From positions 930,001 through 994,000 of the forward strand of contig NC_092404.1 in NCBI RefSeq assembly GCF_009017415.1: a DNA stretch of 64,000 nt. Direction: 5' to 3'. Source of the DNA: Aspergillus flavus. Its lineage: Eukaryota; Ascomycota; Eurotiomycetes; Eurotiales; Aspergillaceae. The notes beneath the pieces were generated by a model. It saw nothing but the letters and a program-made list of their open reading frames with translations, did not search any database and had not been told where the DNA came from. Within the stretch, counting starts at the first letter, position 1. The number at the start of each line of letters is the position of its first letter. This document shows positions 27,101 to 39,339 of the stretch, piece by piece. Position numbers and translations under genes: made by a program.

Positions 27101-27808
27101 GTTAGCCGTGTTGAAGGTATAGCATCAATTGAGAACTTCCAGGGCGACTCGGAGCCGCCGAGCGACAGAGACCAGGGACCTCCCGGTGCTAATAAGGAGT
27201 CGCGTATCATGGAGGGCATTTTTGCCCGCTCTGGCGTTCATTCCGCTGTGGAACATGATCAGATCGTGAATGGCAAGCGTGTTGTGCGGGCGGATCCCAA
27301 GATTATCGAAGCGGAAGCGAAGAAGGTCGCCGCCGAAGCCGCCGAGGAGCTGCGCCGAGCGGGAGAGGCAGCACGGTCTGTGCCCATTGGAACGCCAACA
27401 TGGACAGGTCAGTTCGGACTTGCCGGGAGGCCGGAGGAGCCCGCAGCGCGCCCGGCCTTCGGTGGAGGTAGTAGTTCTGCGAGACGAGCCGCAGCCGGTC
27501 CGTCATCAGCAAGCATCCTGGCCAATCTTTCTGCACGCACTCCTTCCCGAAGCGGCAGTAACAGTCCCGCGCCAGGCAAGGCACCTAGTGGAACGGAGTT
27601 CATTACGATGATTCGAGACTTTATAGTATCCCACGGCGGGTCCGTTCATACACAGATGCTGATTGACCATTTCAACCGTTTCTGCACTACTCCGCAACGA
27701 TCAGCTGAGTTTAAGGAAATCCTTAAAACCATTGCTGTGCTGGAGAAGGGTGGACGGAACGGTCGAGGTAAATGGTCTTTGAAGGCTGAGTACGCTAAGA
27801 AGAGATAA
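24118..27808 (+). CDS. RAD26: SNF2-family DNA repair ATPase Rad26 (CSB/ERCC6 ortholog)
   Basis: Three exons (24118-24330, 24379-24467, 24505-27808) give 1201 residues. The N-terminus has a Glu/Arg/Leu-rich coiled coil (about 65-180) and a basic NLS-like HPKKRRKLTQRPK followed by an acidic stretch. The SNF2 ATPase core shows GDEMGLGKTIQ (motif I), DEGH (II), SGTPMQNN (III), and GGLGVNLTGADRVI with DWNPSTDVQARERAWRLGQ (V-VI). The C-terminal ~75 residues (EFITMIRDFIVSHGGSVH...) fit a winged-helix-like ending of CSB proteins. Rad26 binds stalled RNA polymerase II and starts transcription-coupled nucleotide excision repair. The upstream TTG at 24103 is not used; ATG 24118 is the first ATG. Confidence 0.93.
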
Positions 27809-29610
27809 TGGGTCATTGTCTGCTTTTTTCGTTCCCTTGCACCTGACGTTTCTCTTCCTTCTAGCTTTGTGGGTTACTTGATGAGATGGGACAAAAACTT
27901 CATTTCTTTACCTCGGTGGTGATATTAAACATTGGCGCAGTGGGTACTGTTTAAAACCGATTGGCATGCTACCATGCATGGTGATTTTCACACTGGCTTG
28001 GGCTTGGGATATGGAGTACCGTGGCTTTAGAAGGGAAGGAATTTAGACTTATATACTACTTGAATGGGCATGGCCCATCCCCATTCTTTGCCTATTGTAT
28101 ATGATATATATAAATACTTAATAGAAAGACAAATAAGCCTCCAAATGGATATGGCCCCCTCCCTCTCCATATGAGCTAGTGGAATATCAGCATATACCCA
28201 GTGTACAAGTAAAAAAACAACTATGACTACCAGTGATGCAAGCCGGGATTTTATCCCAAGCTTACTTAGTGGAACCTGATGATCATGATGTAAATACTCA
28301 ATCGGACGCATTTATACAGAAAAATGAAGGATGCTCTTCTTCGAAACCATCGCCCCATCTTCCCCCCCTTTTTTTCCTTTCTTTTTTCTTTTTTCCCCTT
28401 CCCAATTCCCATATTTCTAACATTGATTGGCAGTGAGTTAATTGCTTAGCACGGTTGAGCCTTGCATATTAGCGGATATGGAATCGCAATAGTCAGGATG
28501 GTCTTGTTCAATCCTTGCAGAATCGGCCCTGTATGGTCAATGGTGGCTCATCCAAGGATCCAGAGTGTGGAGAAAAGAGCCGAAAGGACAATTATCGACG
28601 TAATTGATCGCGGGGTATGACAGTATTGGGGGAGGTTGAACCCACGGAATTGATATGATTATCCTTATCTGCCAAAGAAAATGTCCGAAACACCGAGGTG
28701 CGTGAGAAAAGAACTCATGCAGTGATCCTTTAATGTCGATCTCAGGTGTGTCACTGCAGTCAATCAATATCGTGGAGGGATTAACAAAAATAGAAGCGAA
28801 GATCAGTTCGATTTAATTTAAGACGTTTGAGATCTATTCAATCAGGAGCCTCAGAAGAATTTTCAAGACCACCTAAGAAAAGAAACATGATGTACGTTAT
28901 GGAGCAAGTCTGTATCAGAATTTATCCACATCGACTACACAATGCATTGCCGCACGGAGAATAGGGAACCATACATGATGTACTGTATGTACTGTACATA
29001 CTGTGTACATGTGCACTTTGAGGGAAATAATTTCACGGAAATAAACCGATCACACATAGTAGACTGTGTGTGCACTGTGCTGGCGTATGTCTCAGAATCT
29101 TAGCGATTCTCCGCGTCTTTATCCCCCAGCAACCGACGATCGTTCAACATCACTGGTCCACTGGGCTAAGGATCTCCGCTGCAAAGACCCAATTCCATGA
29201 TTTCTTACGCAGGCCAAGTGGAAAGGATACAACCGCGTTCAGTGGAGCTGTCCCTCTCCTGCCAAGTCAGTGAGTCGCCCCAACTGTAGCACTACACATT
29301 TTTTCTCTTTCTATTTTTTCTGTTTCCGTGAACGATAACAAACCAGTAACTGATCATTCCACTACTCGGGGAACCGGAACCGATACTCTCTCCACAGTCA
29401 AGGGAGAAAGTGTGGTGGCTATTCAATTCGGACATAAATAGGACTTCAATCCGCCTCCCTTTGCCACCCCGCGATCGTACATTCCACATTCTTCATCAAT
29501 CTTCAATCCTCACCTGTCTTTTCTTCTCTTTCTTGTCTGTTAGATTATCTGTCAAGAAGACTTATTACTATCGTGCCTAATTGATTCGAACGGAACGTCT
29601 TCTTTCCACA
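27809..29610. other. Intergenic, gene-free 1.8 kb
   Basis: Rad26 3' region followed by the promoter of the secreted protein at 29611. It contains a pyrimidine-rich tract at about 28350-28410 and TGTACTGTATGTACTGTACA-like near-repeats at about 28978-29010. No supported gene. Confidence 0.5.
29431..29440 (+). promoter_or_regulatory. TATA-like element with downstream CT-rich leader
   Basis: GACATAAATA lies about 175 bp upstream of ATG 29611. From 29490 to 29540 the sequence is strongly CT-rich (repeated TCTTCAATC, TTTTCTTCTCTTTC), a combination common at strongly expressed filamentous-fungal promoters. No binding factor is implied. Confidence 0.4.
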
Positions 29611-30261
29611 ATGAAGTTCTTCTCTTCGCTCGCTCTGCTGGTCTCCGCCGTTGCGGCCAACCCCATTCTCCGTACCCGCGACACACCTAAGAACTTCCAT
29701 CTCAAGACCACTGGCGCTGACAACTCAGCACACAACGACCTCTACGTCTACGGCTACCACACCGGTGCTGGATTCAACGATGCTGTTCTCACTTCGGACG
29801 TTGGCACCGCGAGCCCGGCCTTCCTGAACGGCACGAATGTCCAGTTCAGTCTCGACACACCTTTCCCTTGGGGATTGGTAATGCGACCACAGAACAACTA
29901 CGGTGGTAAGCTTCCCCCCCCCTCCTCTTGCCCTGACCTCGGGACAAAGGAACATAGGATTAACATATCCACAGCGTGGGAGCCGGTCGAGATCAACACT
30001 GGGTATGGTAGCGGTAGTTTCTCCATCAACGATGACAGCCTGGAGTGGTCGGAACAGCAGGGATTCGGTGGCTGGTTGGGTAAGTTTTCATCTTTAGTGG
30101 AGCCCTCAATCCGATGTCAGGAACTCGCCACTAACATCCCCGCAATAGTCTGCGACTGGTACCACAATGCGCCCCAGCTCTTCTATCTGTACAAGTACCG
30201 CGAGCCTACCATTCCCTCCTCCTGCAGCAAGGTTCAACTCGCCGTCGAGCCAGTTTCCTAA
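29611..30261 (+). CDS. Small secreted protein of unknown function
   Basis: Three exons (29611-29905, 29975-30079, 30149-30261) give 170 residues. MKFFSSLALLVSAVAANP is a clear signal peptide with cleavage after AVAA; a dibasic-like site (LRTRD) follows and may be Kex2-processed. The mature protein is about 145 residues, rich in Gly, Tyr, Trp and Asn, with two Cys (VCDWY and SSCSK) that could form one disulfide and one N-glycosylation sequon (NGT). Conserved-looking cores are HNDLYVYGYHTGAG and WVCDWYHN-type aromatics. It resembles small beta-rich secreted proteins of unknown function common in Aspergillus; I cannot assign activity. ATG 29611 is chosen over an upstream in-frame non-ATG start because it begins the signal peptide. 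Confidence 0.82.
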   Translation: MKFFSSLALLVSAVAANPILRTRDTPKNFHLKTTGADNSAHNDLYVYGYHTGAGFNDAVLTSDVGTASPAFLNGTNVQFSLDTPFPWGLVMRPQNNYGGKLPPPSSCPDLGTKEHRINISTAWEPVEINTGYGSGSFSINDDSLEWSEQQGFGGWLGKFSSLVEPSIRCQELATNIPAIVCDWYHNAPQLFYLYKYREPTIPSSCSKVQLAVEPVS

Positions 30262-31406
30262 AGCGGAGAACCTGCACAAGGTTTTGCCACTGGCCTTCCA
30301 TGGTAAACTGCCCTGCCTTGGGTCTCGGAGTCACCGAGGCTTCGTGAGTCGTGATTTCATAGGGGATCCGGGAAAGACGTCCCGGTACCTGAGATGATTG
30401 TATCAATACCTAGATACATGTATATGCTGATTTAATGCTAATAATTATAATGAGTCGGTTGGGATGGGATCTGGATTTTGAGTGTATATTATTACACCGT
30501 GGTTGACGATCTTCAGTACTTAATGACCCTGATGTTACAGATAAATAGCAATAGCCAGAGAAAAAGAAGAAAATTCAATAAACATGTGGCACGTCCAATA
30601 GTGGTCAATAGTGATCTAGTGGCTGGTTAAGCGACCGGGGAAACCCTTGATGGAAGAGAAAACATTTAGATGGTAGCGTTTTTCTAGAGATATACTTCGT
30701 TGATAAAAAAGCATGGGGGTTAATGTGACGATAATTCCAGTACGTCAAAGAAATGCCATGATAAGTTTATCGGCAACAAGAATGACTTTACTCCGATAGT
30801 TTGAACTATTAAATGAGTGAAGAAATCACACGGTCGCGCGAGTGCCTCAGGCCGGCCACCGGCCCAAAAATAGCCCAGAATGTCTCACATGCACCCAAAA
30901 GGGTTAGAACAGCACCAATCAATCCAGTTGTTTCTTCGTTCCCGCTGTTCTTTTCTCCTCGTCCTTTTCATCAGACCTTCAAATATTCTTGTCTAGAGTC
31001 ACTTGTGATTGCTGTTTATTCTTTCGTTTTCATTTCCCTCGTTTTTCAACACGTTGGGTTGTTGCGATCTCAGTCACTCGCTTTGTTTACTTGGTCAAGG
31101 GTCCGCTCATATCATATCAGCCGATCTGCATGTTTCACCGGCCCACCAGTCTTGAATAGGACTTTTACAACCCCCCGTTGCCATTTCTTTCCGCGCAGAA
31201 CCATTCGTCAGCATTGCATTGAACACGATACACCTCGCTAGGTTCATCCATCCACCATCAGTCAGCGTTCGTTACTTGGACACAATCGCTCGGAACTAGG
31301 GAGGCCACAGATCCGACCGTTGACTTGAATTTGAGATCTTAAGGGGTTCATCGACCCCCCATATTCTGGTCCAAGCCAGGCAGTGAATCTTTCGGGTTAA
31401 CTCAAT
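30262..31406. other. Intergenic, no gene seen
   Basis: 1.1 kb between two plus-strand genes for secreted proteins. A 142-codon frame at 30813-31241 lies in CT-rich promoter sequence and has no domain, so it is not called. Confidence 0.5.
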
Positions 31407-32372
31407 ATGCGGTCCTTCGCTCTTCTTCCTGTATTATGTCTCCTGGTCTTGCTGGGCCTGGTCTCGGCTTGGCCACACCCGCATGGTGAAGTCGTGGCTA
31501 GAGCGGGTGAGTATCATCCGAGACTACTATCATCCTTTGATCGACAACCAACTCACCTCTATAGAAACAACATCTGCAGAGACTGCTGCCGATAAAGCAA
31601 CAACAGGTGCCGCTGCTACCACTGAGCAGAGCGCCACGAAGACCGAATCCCAGAGTGATGCCACAGAAACCGGGAAAAAGACAGGCAAAGAGACAGGGAC
31701 AGCGACTGGCACAAAGACTGGAACAGCGACGGGCAAGTCGACGAAGACGGGCACCGATGCCTCCTCTACCTCGATCGATCCTCGGGACCCCGTGGGTGGT
31801 ATTTCGATGCTGACGTCCGCCGGAGCCACCACCTACTACAAGATCGGCGAATATGTGACCTTCCAATGGAAATACACCTCGCTTCAAGTGACACCGTCGG
31901 CCGTCAACGTTGTCGCATCCTGCAGCAAGAACAGTGAAACGTATACCATCGCCAGCAACATGAGCGTCTCGGAAACTGGGAAGGTTGTCTGGGATACCAA
32001 GAAATACCAATCTAATGCGACGGTTCCGCTGTTGACGGCGACGTACACCTTGTATGTCTATGATGTGAACTCTACGCTTGGAGACACTGCTTCTGCTGGA
32101 CACTTGGGCTCGCAAATCGGCTACAACTTCGGAATGTACACTCCTCAGTCTTACACCCCTCTTGACCGTAGGTTCTCCCTTCTCCCGTCGATATCAAGTT
32201 TCGTTTCAAAATAAGCTAACACCAATGCCCCCTAGATTACATCTGTGCTACTTGTAACAGTGCCCTCACCAGCACCGAACGCAATGCGATCAAGTTCGCC
32301 GTCGGCATGGCCGCTATCACCGTCGCATCCTTCACCTGGTTCGCAAGCGGCACCGGTGCCTTCTCTACGTAA
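31407..32372 (+). CDS. Thr-rich secreted/cell-surface protein with C-terminal hydrophobic segment
   Basis: Three exons (31407-31506, 31565-32167, 32236-32372) give 279 residues. A signal peptide (MRSFALLPVLCLLVLLGLVSAW) is followed by about 75 residues of Thr/Ala/Gly/Lys repeats (TGTKTGTATG-type), a likely O-mannosylated spacer. A beta-rich domain (about 95-220: GGISMLTSAGATTYYKIGEYVTFQWKY) follows; its YYKIGEYVTFQW core resembles the Ser/Thr-rich membrane-anchored or Kre9/Knh1-like surface domains of fungi. The C-terminus has a CATC motif and a hydrophobic stretch (FAVGMAAITVASFTWFASG) that could be a transmembrane segment or GPI signal. Likely plasma-membrane or wall-attached; function unknown. 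Confidence 0.8.
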
Positions 32373-33513
32373 TTCTTCAAAACCGACCCTTGATGAAGTT
32401 ATACGTTACCGTTACTGCGTTGCATTAGCTGAGCGATCTCTCATAGCGATCATTAGCAGGCTGGACTGGCGTTTATGTGATTAAATTGTGTAATTGTTTG
32501 GGATTTGTGATTTTGGATCTTTTTTTTTCTTCCCCTCCTTGTCGATTAGAGCAACAGCGGGATTGTTATAATTATTCTATATGATGTTAGTCATTTTTCT
32601 TATATGATATTGTCGATAGATAAATAGCTAATAGTGACTGATGTATATGAAGTCTAAATATCGTGAAGAATTCGGAGCAAGCAAAGACATCAAAACAATC
32701 ACGTTGCCCAGACAGCAACAAACAGTATACTAATCTACACCAACCACATCTATGCATTTTATATGCTAGTTACTAGTACTGTAGTACATTTACCCGACTC
32801 CACAAAAAGAAAGAAGAAAAGAAAGAACCATACAAAAGAAAAAAGAGCAAAACAGCATTCTACGGAAATAGTACACACTAAAGAAACCCACCCTATGCGA
32901 CGTAAACACGCCAGTTCAGCACCCGATGCTCAAAACCATCACCCCCATCTAATAAACATATCTTCATATATAGTCACCAGACACAGCTACTATACTCATG
33001 CTACTTCGTATTGACTGCGAAACGGATCAAATCTTACAACGTAACCCCGCCAATAAGATTATACATATTCAAATCGATTCGGCATATTAAAGCTCGATGC
33101 TTTCTGGATCTGGTATAATCCTTGTTCCGGGGGAGGACTTTGGTATTCGTTGGCTTTGGCTTGTAGGTAGCTTTTTGGATGGAGACTTGAGCGGGTGGGA
33201 GTTATATGCTTGGACAGGGAATGAGGGGTGTTCAATGAACTGGATATTGTTGGGGAGGTGTTTGGGATCCATAGTTTGAGGGAGCTGGGTCCGTTGGTGA
33301 GGTTTCATTCAAGGGGGTAGTAGTCTAATATCCTCAGGCCTGGGGTATGGTTTCTAGTGTAGACTTGTGATCGTCTGGTTCTCAGACTGCGTGAGAAAGC
33401 ATGGTATTTGAGAAGGAATGAGTTGTAACGAGTCCGATAATGGGACGAATGTATTGTACAGCTAAAGATGTTGTAGGAATAATAGTGCTATTGGTAGGAT
33501 GATGGTGGGTTGA
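32373..33513. other. Intergenic between convergent genes
   Basis: 1.1 kb of AT-rich DNA with 3' regions of the surface protein (plus) and Med27-like gene (minus). Small frames at 32763-33014 and 33087-33308 are not supported. Confidence 0.5.
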
Positions 33514-34722
33514 CTAGATACAGCTTGGGTGGTAAGCTTCCCAGATTGGTGGTTGCTGGGTATCAGACGACTGCTTCTGTTGGCGAACGGCCGGTAGTTG
33601 TGCTGCGTTGTCTGTCATCCTGCCGCACTTTACGCAAGGTGTTTGTTTAACATCGGAGTAGGAGGATATCATGTCCTGGTCCATGTTAGTTAGTTTACTT
33701 GGGTTTAGGGGAGTAAATCACTTACAAGAAGATAGGTAAGATCCCATTGTCGTGAACGAGAATTCAAGCAATCGGATACTGCGCTCTCGAGTTTTGTCTT
33801 AACTTGACCAGGCATCGTTCGGCTCGAGACCTGCCATTCAGGCACACCGTTCACCTCAGACCCACCGATCGTATGTACCTTGAATGTCATACCGGCCTTG
33901 GGTAGGACAACAGTGACTGAAGTCTCAGATTTACTCGGCAAGACTCGCACCCCTGGCACATTCTTCTGGATGAAGCTGTCGACAATCGCCCTCCAACCCC
34001 CTTCAGTCGACTGGATCCTCGAACGCTCGAGCTCCTCCTCGGATTTCCGCTGCTGTTCCATCCTGGCATTCTCCTCCTTGACAAGTTCTTCAAGGAGGGT
34101 ACCATAATTCCGATCCCAAACACCAGTCGGTTGCAACAATTGCCCTCCATTCTCCTTGATCTGCGCATCGACACGTTCCCACACAGCGTTCATTTCAGGG
34201 CTGCGCCACATGTTCTGGAACTCCGTCACCTCGGCGACACCAGCCTTCGCAGCCTGCGAAAGCTGCTCATACAACATCTGCGGCGACCTCGGCACTGCCC
34301 TCCCCGCGGCAGCCTTTGGGTTTACAATAGGCACCAAAGGCTCCAATAAACGGTCCGGGAGCAATGTCCGCAGTTGATGAATCTAGCATCACAGATTAGC
34401 CATGTATACCGAAGGATGAGCGGATGTCAAGACAAACCATAGCCTCCAATTCCTGGAGCTTTGCGAGAGATGATACGAGTTGCATTTCCGACTCGGAGAC
34501 CTGCTTGCTTGCATCGGAGTCTTGTTTTATTGCCGGAGATGATGTGGTGTTGACATTTATGTTGTCACCCTCTGACTTGATGACATTGGTCTGGTTCGTA
34601 TTACTATTGTTTGGCTTTGTTTCTGAGACCTTCGGCTGGCCTGGTTTAGATGGGAACTCCACCTTGGGTACCACAACTGGTACCGTGGGGAATTTCGGGG
34701 CAGCTTGTGATGTGCTGGCCAT
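33514..34722 (-). CDS. Mediator complex subunit Med27-like protein
   Basis: Three exons (34722-34438, 34382-33726, 33675-33514) join in phase to 367 residues. The first ~80 residues are disordered. A helical block starts at SLAKLQELEAMIHQLRTLLPDRLLEPL and includes YEQLSQAAKAGVAEVTEFQNMW, followed by a long charged helix (EELVKEENARMEQQRKSEEE). The last exon encodes TPCVKCGRMTDNAAQLP and ends in WEAYHPSCI, a CX2C...HX2C zinc-binding arrangement like the C-terminus of Med27. Mediator bridges activators and RNA polymerase II. The last exon is easily missed because the frame before it runs on for a few codons. The Med27 assignment rests on the C-terminal motif and general layout, so it is moderately sure. 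Confidence 0.75.
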
Positions 34723-35399
34723 TGTTTCGGAACACGGAGGGCGATGGGCTTGAAATCTAATTTCAATCCACGCGACACGCGTCCTTGCGTACAAGAGCTC
34801 TTGAGGAAAACAAAATCCGACCAGAACGATGGGGTTAACTTAACCCAGTCGAAGTGAATATAGTGATAGCGGTATTCAAATGTGCAATTCAACACCCAAT
34901 TAGATCCGAAGCTTAATTGACTGGTCAAATCCTCGGTAAATTAACAATAATGTGCGGAATGTGAATGCTATTTCTTTCTTATTCACTATTGGTGAGATTG
35001 AAGGATGTGATTTAAAAGCTTCAAACGGCTGAATCAATGGGCGATATTCATCCAGTGACCGGACGGAAGTGCGCCACAAGATGTATCAGCCACATGTGGC
35101 TGGGGGTTTCCTTTACAGTGTGGATCTTTTATTGCCTCAGGCACAAAGCCTATTTATGACCTGAACTTTGTATACGAATCGAGCTTTGATACCCAATTGA
35201 ATTTGTTTACTGAGGTCTACTCTTGAAAGACATTATTCATTACTGGAGATCGCAACTGGAAGAGTAGTCCAGTTCAGATAAATTCCGGAGACTTTCAGCT
35301 CAAATAACATACAGCCTAGAGCGACTTGTATCCAAGGTCTGCCGTGATGTATGGTCATAATCATTAAGACATTCAAAGATTGCATAATTACTGGTTAAA
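34723..35399. other. Intergenic: Med27-like promoter and P450 3' region
   Basis: About 680 bp between two minus-strand genes. No gene, repeat or RNA supported. Confidence 0.5.
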
Positions 35400-37108
35400 T
35401 CAGCATTTTGGCACCGATGAAGATAGTCTAACCTTTACACCCCGATCATGCGACATGGTGAGGGTAGATAGGATCGCGGGCTGTTTCAATTCTGGGTCGG
35501 CGCACTCGAGGGTATCAAAGCGCTGGACCAACTTGACAAGAGTATAGCTTGCTTCTGTAAGTGCATATTGCTCTATAGGTCCTATAGTTAGCGCTTCTCT
35601 TTACATGAGGGAAACTGAATATATAACTTACGACCAAGGCAGATCCGAGGGCCTCCGTTGAATGGAAGATAGTCCCAACCGCGTCTGCCATTTTCCTCCC
35701 AGCGCTCTGGTCGGAACGAATGAGAGTCGGGTCCGTATAAGTCTGTACGGCGGTGCATAGCGTAGACACTATATGCGACAACTTGTCCCTTTGGAATAAA
35801 GACTGGGGATCTTCCATCAGGGCCGCCTCCAACTGGTAGAGAAGTGTCCTTGGCAGCGACACGGAAGTTGAGAGGCACAGGGGGCAACAGCCGGAGGACT
35901 ATTCTTGTTAGTCTTGTAAGCTATAACTGGCAATGAGGCAAAGTACGTACCCTCGTTCAACACATATCGTAAGTATGGAATATCCTTTAGCTTTGCTTGT
36001 GTAATCTCGCCCTTCGGGTTTTGGCTATCCCCGAACTCGTCGATGATAGTTTGCCGCAGCTTCTTCCAAACATCCTGGTTGCGTGACAAGTAGAAAAATG
36101 CAGAGCTGAGTAGACTGGCAGTGGTATCACGGCCAGCCACGAGAATGTTGAGCATATTATCTCTCAGCACCTTTGGATCATCGTTGTCTGCAGCCAAGGC
36201 CTCCGCAAAAATATATCTATCGGACTTTTTATCCGGATTATTCTTGGATTGGATAGCAAGTTGAACATAGTGATCAACGACCTCGTGAACGCGCTGATTG
36301 GCTTCACGGAACTCCTTCGGATTGACCATCCAGTAAAAGTGCATAGCACGCGAGCGGGTTGTCAGATAATCTTGGGCGGTACCAAATGCCTCTGCGAATC
36401 CCTGTGCACTTCCGACAGATGATCTCCCTAAGAGGCTTGCGCTGTTGGAAGATTCCAAAGCACCTACCGATTCTCCAAACAGGAAGTGCGTGGCAGAGTC
36501 GATTGTTAGAAGGAAAAAGAGACGTTGAATGTCGAAACTCGAACCATCCTGGGGAATGAGATCAATCATGCGGGAGATATGACCGTCCATGAGCTCTAGG
36601 TCAGCCACCTAAAGAAGTCAACAGTTATATCCTCCAGTAATCAAGGGATTGGCTTCCGTACCTGATCTCGCGTGAATTGAGGCCGTAACAGTCCACGTGC
36701 ATGAGACCAGCCGGGGCCATCGAGAGTAAAGATCCCGTCTCCAAGCAAGGGATAGAATTCACGATGTCTGGTTCCCAGGCCGAAATCGTTGAATTGGGTT
36801 GCCAACAGAGCTTTGATATTCTCCGGTTCAATGGTAGACACCATCCATTTACCCAGAGCCTTCTGGGTATAGGTGTTTCCGTAACGCCCATACTGCCCGG
36901 CAATATATTCAACCCATCGTTTGTGCCTGACTTCGTTGAGCAACCGTACAAACGATCGGATTCCAAAGATGCCTGATGGCCCTTGAGCGGCAGGCTGACA
37001 TCCAAGAGATTGGGCTCGCTTGCGCTGCTGATAAAGTCGCTGGAGGTACTGTAGAACTAGGAATGTAATGCACAGGGCACCAAACAGCGGAGCAATTTGG
37101 GCCAGCAT
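35400..37108 (-). CDS. Cytochrome P450, CYP52-like (alkane/fatty-acid hydroxylase type)
   Basis: Four exons (37108-36662, 36608-35951, 35898-35632, 35572-35400) give 514 residues. An N-terminal membrane anchor ([16 protein letters not shown]) is followed by a basic Arg-rich stretch. P450 landmarks are the I-helix [10 protein letters not shown], the K-helix EVLR split by an intron, the CYP52-type signature [12 protein letters not shown] and [18 protein letters not shown], and the haem loop [12 protein letters not shown]... reading CLGQQYALTEA once exon 4 is spliced on. CYP52 clan members omega-hydroxylate alkanes or fatty acids at the ER. The neighbouring upstream gene on the same strand is an S28 peptidase, with no functional link evident. 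Exon 4 lies beyond an in-frame readthrough, so a naive frame ends too early. Confidence 0.93.
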
Positions 37109-37451
37109 GATGCCGACAGAGTTACAGTTCTCTGAAGTAGGGCAATATATGTACCGCTAAGTAATGTGAATATAACACAAAAGGGGAGAGCTTGGGAACA
37201 GTACCCGGGCGGGTGAGAGGACGGTACTTATACATTGATTGACTGAAAGCACATGTGTATGGACGACTTGAAAGATTGAATAATATGTACAGGAAAGTTC
37301 ATCGCGACCGAAGACCGAGCACGAGGCAATACTGAGAGAGGCATAATCCAGGCACATGATTTGCTGGGCCATCGCAAGCATCTCCTAAAGAGGTTAGCTT
37401 TACATTGTAGGATCGGCCCTCGGAGGCGGGCGACTTAGAGGTGAGTTGACT
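37109..37451. other. Intergenic, P450 promoter
   Basis: Short 340-bp gap between two minus-strand genes. It must hold the P450 promoter. Nothing else seen. Confidence 0.5.
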
Positions 37452-39339
37452 TCATCCACTCCACATCTGGTACCCTTCTCTTTTCCCCCACATCACCGCC
37501 CCCTTTGTTATTTCCGCCTGTGTGACGTTCACCATGGAAGCCTTGGAGCTTGAAGGCTCGAAGCACGGCAACCATTTTGTCAATGCTTCCTTGAACAGGT
37601 CACGAGCCGCCTTTCCTTCTGTGGATAAGCCTTGGAAATCATAGCAATGCTCAGAATCTTTGAGAAGGTATCCGAACACTTTGTCCTCGCTCGTCTCGCC
37701 ACAATTCGGGATCTTGGTAGAGAACGTGATTCCATCGGGCGCAACTTCAGGCGCGATATCTTCAGTGGTCAGCATAGACAACGTCCTCCATGGATCAAAC
37801 TCTCCACCAGTGAAGAAAGTATTAGACGGTCGGATATTCCAGCCCCCGTACTCTTTGTTGAGGGCTTCCGTCTGTGGGTATGATGGCAGCACGCCGTTTG
37901 CGACCGCCAGGGCGAACTGGTTATTGCATACTTCCTGCTGATACTCCAGGGTCTGGTAGCGGGAGAGCAGTGAATGAGGGCCAAAATTGCTGCTTTGATA
38001 GAATCCCCACTCAGTGCAATACTGCCAACTCCAGCTAATGGAATCAGGGTCGTAATATGTCATATCCAGCTTACAAGACGGCTTAGCAGGATCACTAAGT
38101 CCTCTGCAATTGGTCTCCATAAAATTATTGACCAATGGCGTGAACGCTGGCCATGCAGCCCAACGTTCAGCCACATGCTTGCTTCCACGGACTGGAGCGA
38201 AGCCATCAGGACCTGCTGCTTCCTTTGTTGTAGGATCCACTTCCAGATGCTCGCAGAGTTCACGCAGAGTTCCTTCAGGACCGTCAAGACCATAGTTCTG
38301 GAAATAGCTATAGATAGTCGCCAAAGCTGCTGTAAAGCCTTCGTTGCTGTTCTGGTCAGCTCCGGGGCCAAAAAATAGCTTTTTGATAGCAGCAGCGGTG
38401 TGGTTATTTGACAGTTGCTGGTCTATATAACCTAGAGCTGCATGGATATCCTTGGCACAGTTTTCAAAGCCATGTCCGACCAAACCACGGTAGACTTGGT
38501 CATAGTAGATGCTCATATTCAGTTGTGCCTGGACCGGAGCAGAGGAAGAATAAGCAGCGAAGATAACGTCTGGGTACTTGTTACGGGCAAAAGCCGCCCG
38601 AATTCCAGCATACGAACCTCCGACGAGGACCCAGGGTGTGGAGCTGGGGGTAAGATCATGCTCGGCGAACTTTGGGCGGCTGAAGTTTCGCGCAAAATAC
38701 GGGATATCCTCAAGGGCTTGTTTGGTCGTAAGGTATTTAAAGTGCTCAGGCGGTGTATCTCTACTAATCGGAAATGGAGTAGAGTTTCCGTAATATCTAC
38801 ATGCCGTTAGCTGCCTGGGCGACTCATGGTTATTCAAAGAACAAACCTATGTTCCCATATAATTCCCATTGCGTGAGTGTCCTCAAGGATTTTTCTGAAA
38901 AATGACAAACTCGATGTCAAGTGATTCTTGGCAATACTCTCTGCATTTGTTTCTCCGGCATCGTACATGATGATCGGACGCCCAGCCTCGTAGTAGTCAT
39001 CATTCACCCAGAACCGGTTTTGGTATGTGCCAACAGAAGTATCATTATGATCGATAGGTATCTAGAAGTGTATTTAGCTATGAAGCCAAAACATATGAAA
39101 AAAGGCAAGCATAAACATACCGTGATGTATTCTGTAGTAACCTTCTCAATTTGAGTATTGGCCTTTGCGAGCACTGAGTGTACAGTATTTTTCTTGGAAA
39201 GTGACCTGGGGTCCAAGTTCAACTCAGCAGCCAGCTGCAGCTCTCGCATATACCTAGATCCTCTAAACAACCCCAAGCCCACAGCGGGGCCAGCCAATAT
39301 AGCAAGACTGGATAATATTAGAAAGAGGTCGAAACGCAT
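37452..39339 (-). CDS. Serine peptidase, family S28 (prolyl/Pro-X carboxypeptidase-like), secreted
   Basis: Three exons (39339-39121, 39061-38847, 38796-37452) splice to 592 residues. The N-terminus MRFDLFLILSSLAILAGPAVG is a signal peptide. S28 features are PIDHND and FWVNDDYY early on, EHRYYGNSTPF (oxyanion region), the nucleophile GGSYAG (about residue 195), the Asp in GGEFDPWRTLS (about 515) and the His in DSEHCYDF (about 560). The family cleaves after Pro in acidic extracellular or vacuolar settings. Several N-X-S/T sequons are visible (NST, NFS, NMS, NHT). The mature part is complete, with no break in the triad. Confidence 0.92.

Noticed and set aside
30813..31241. A 142-codon frame before the Thr-rich surface protein
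   Set aside because: CT-rich promoter composition, no domain, no splice partner.
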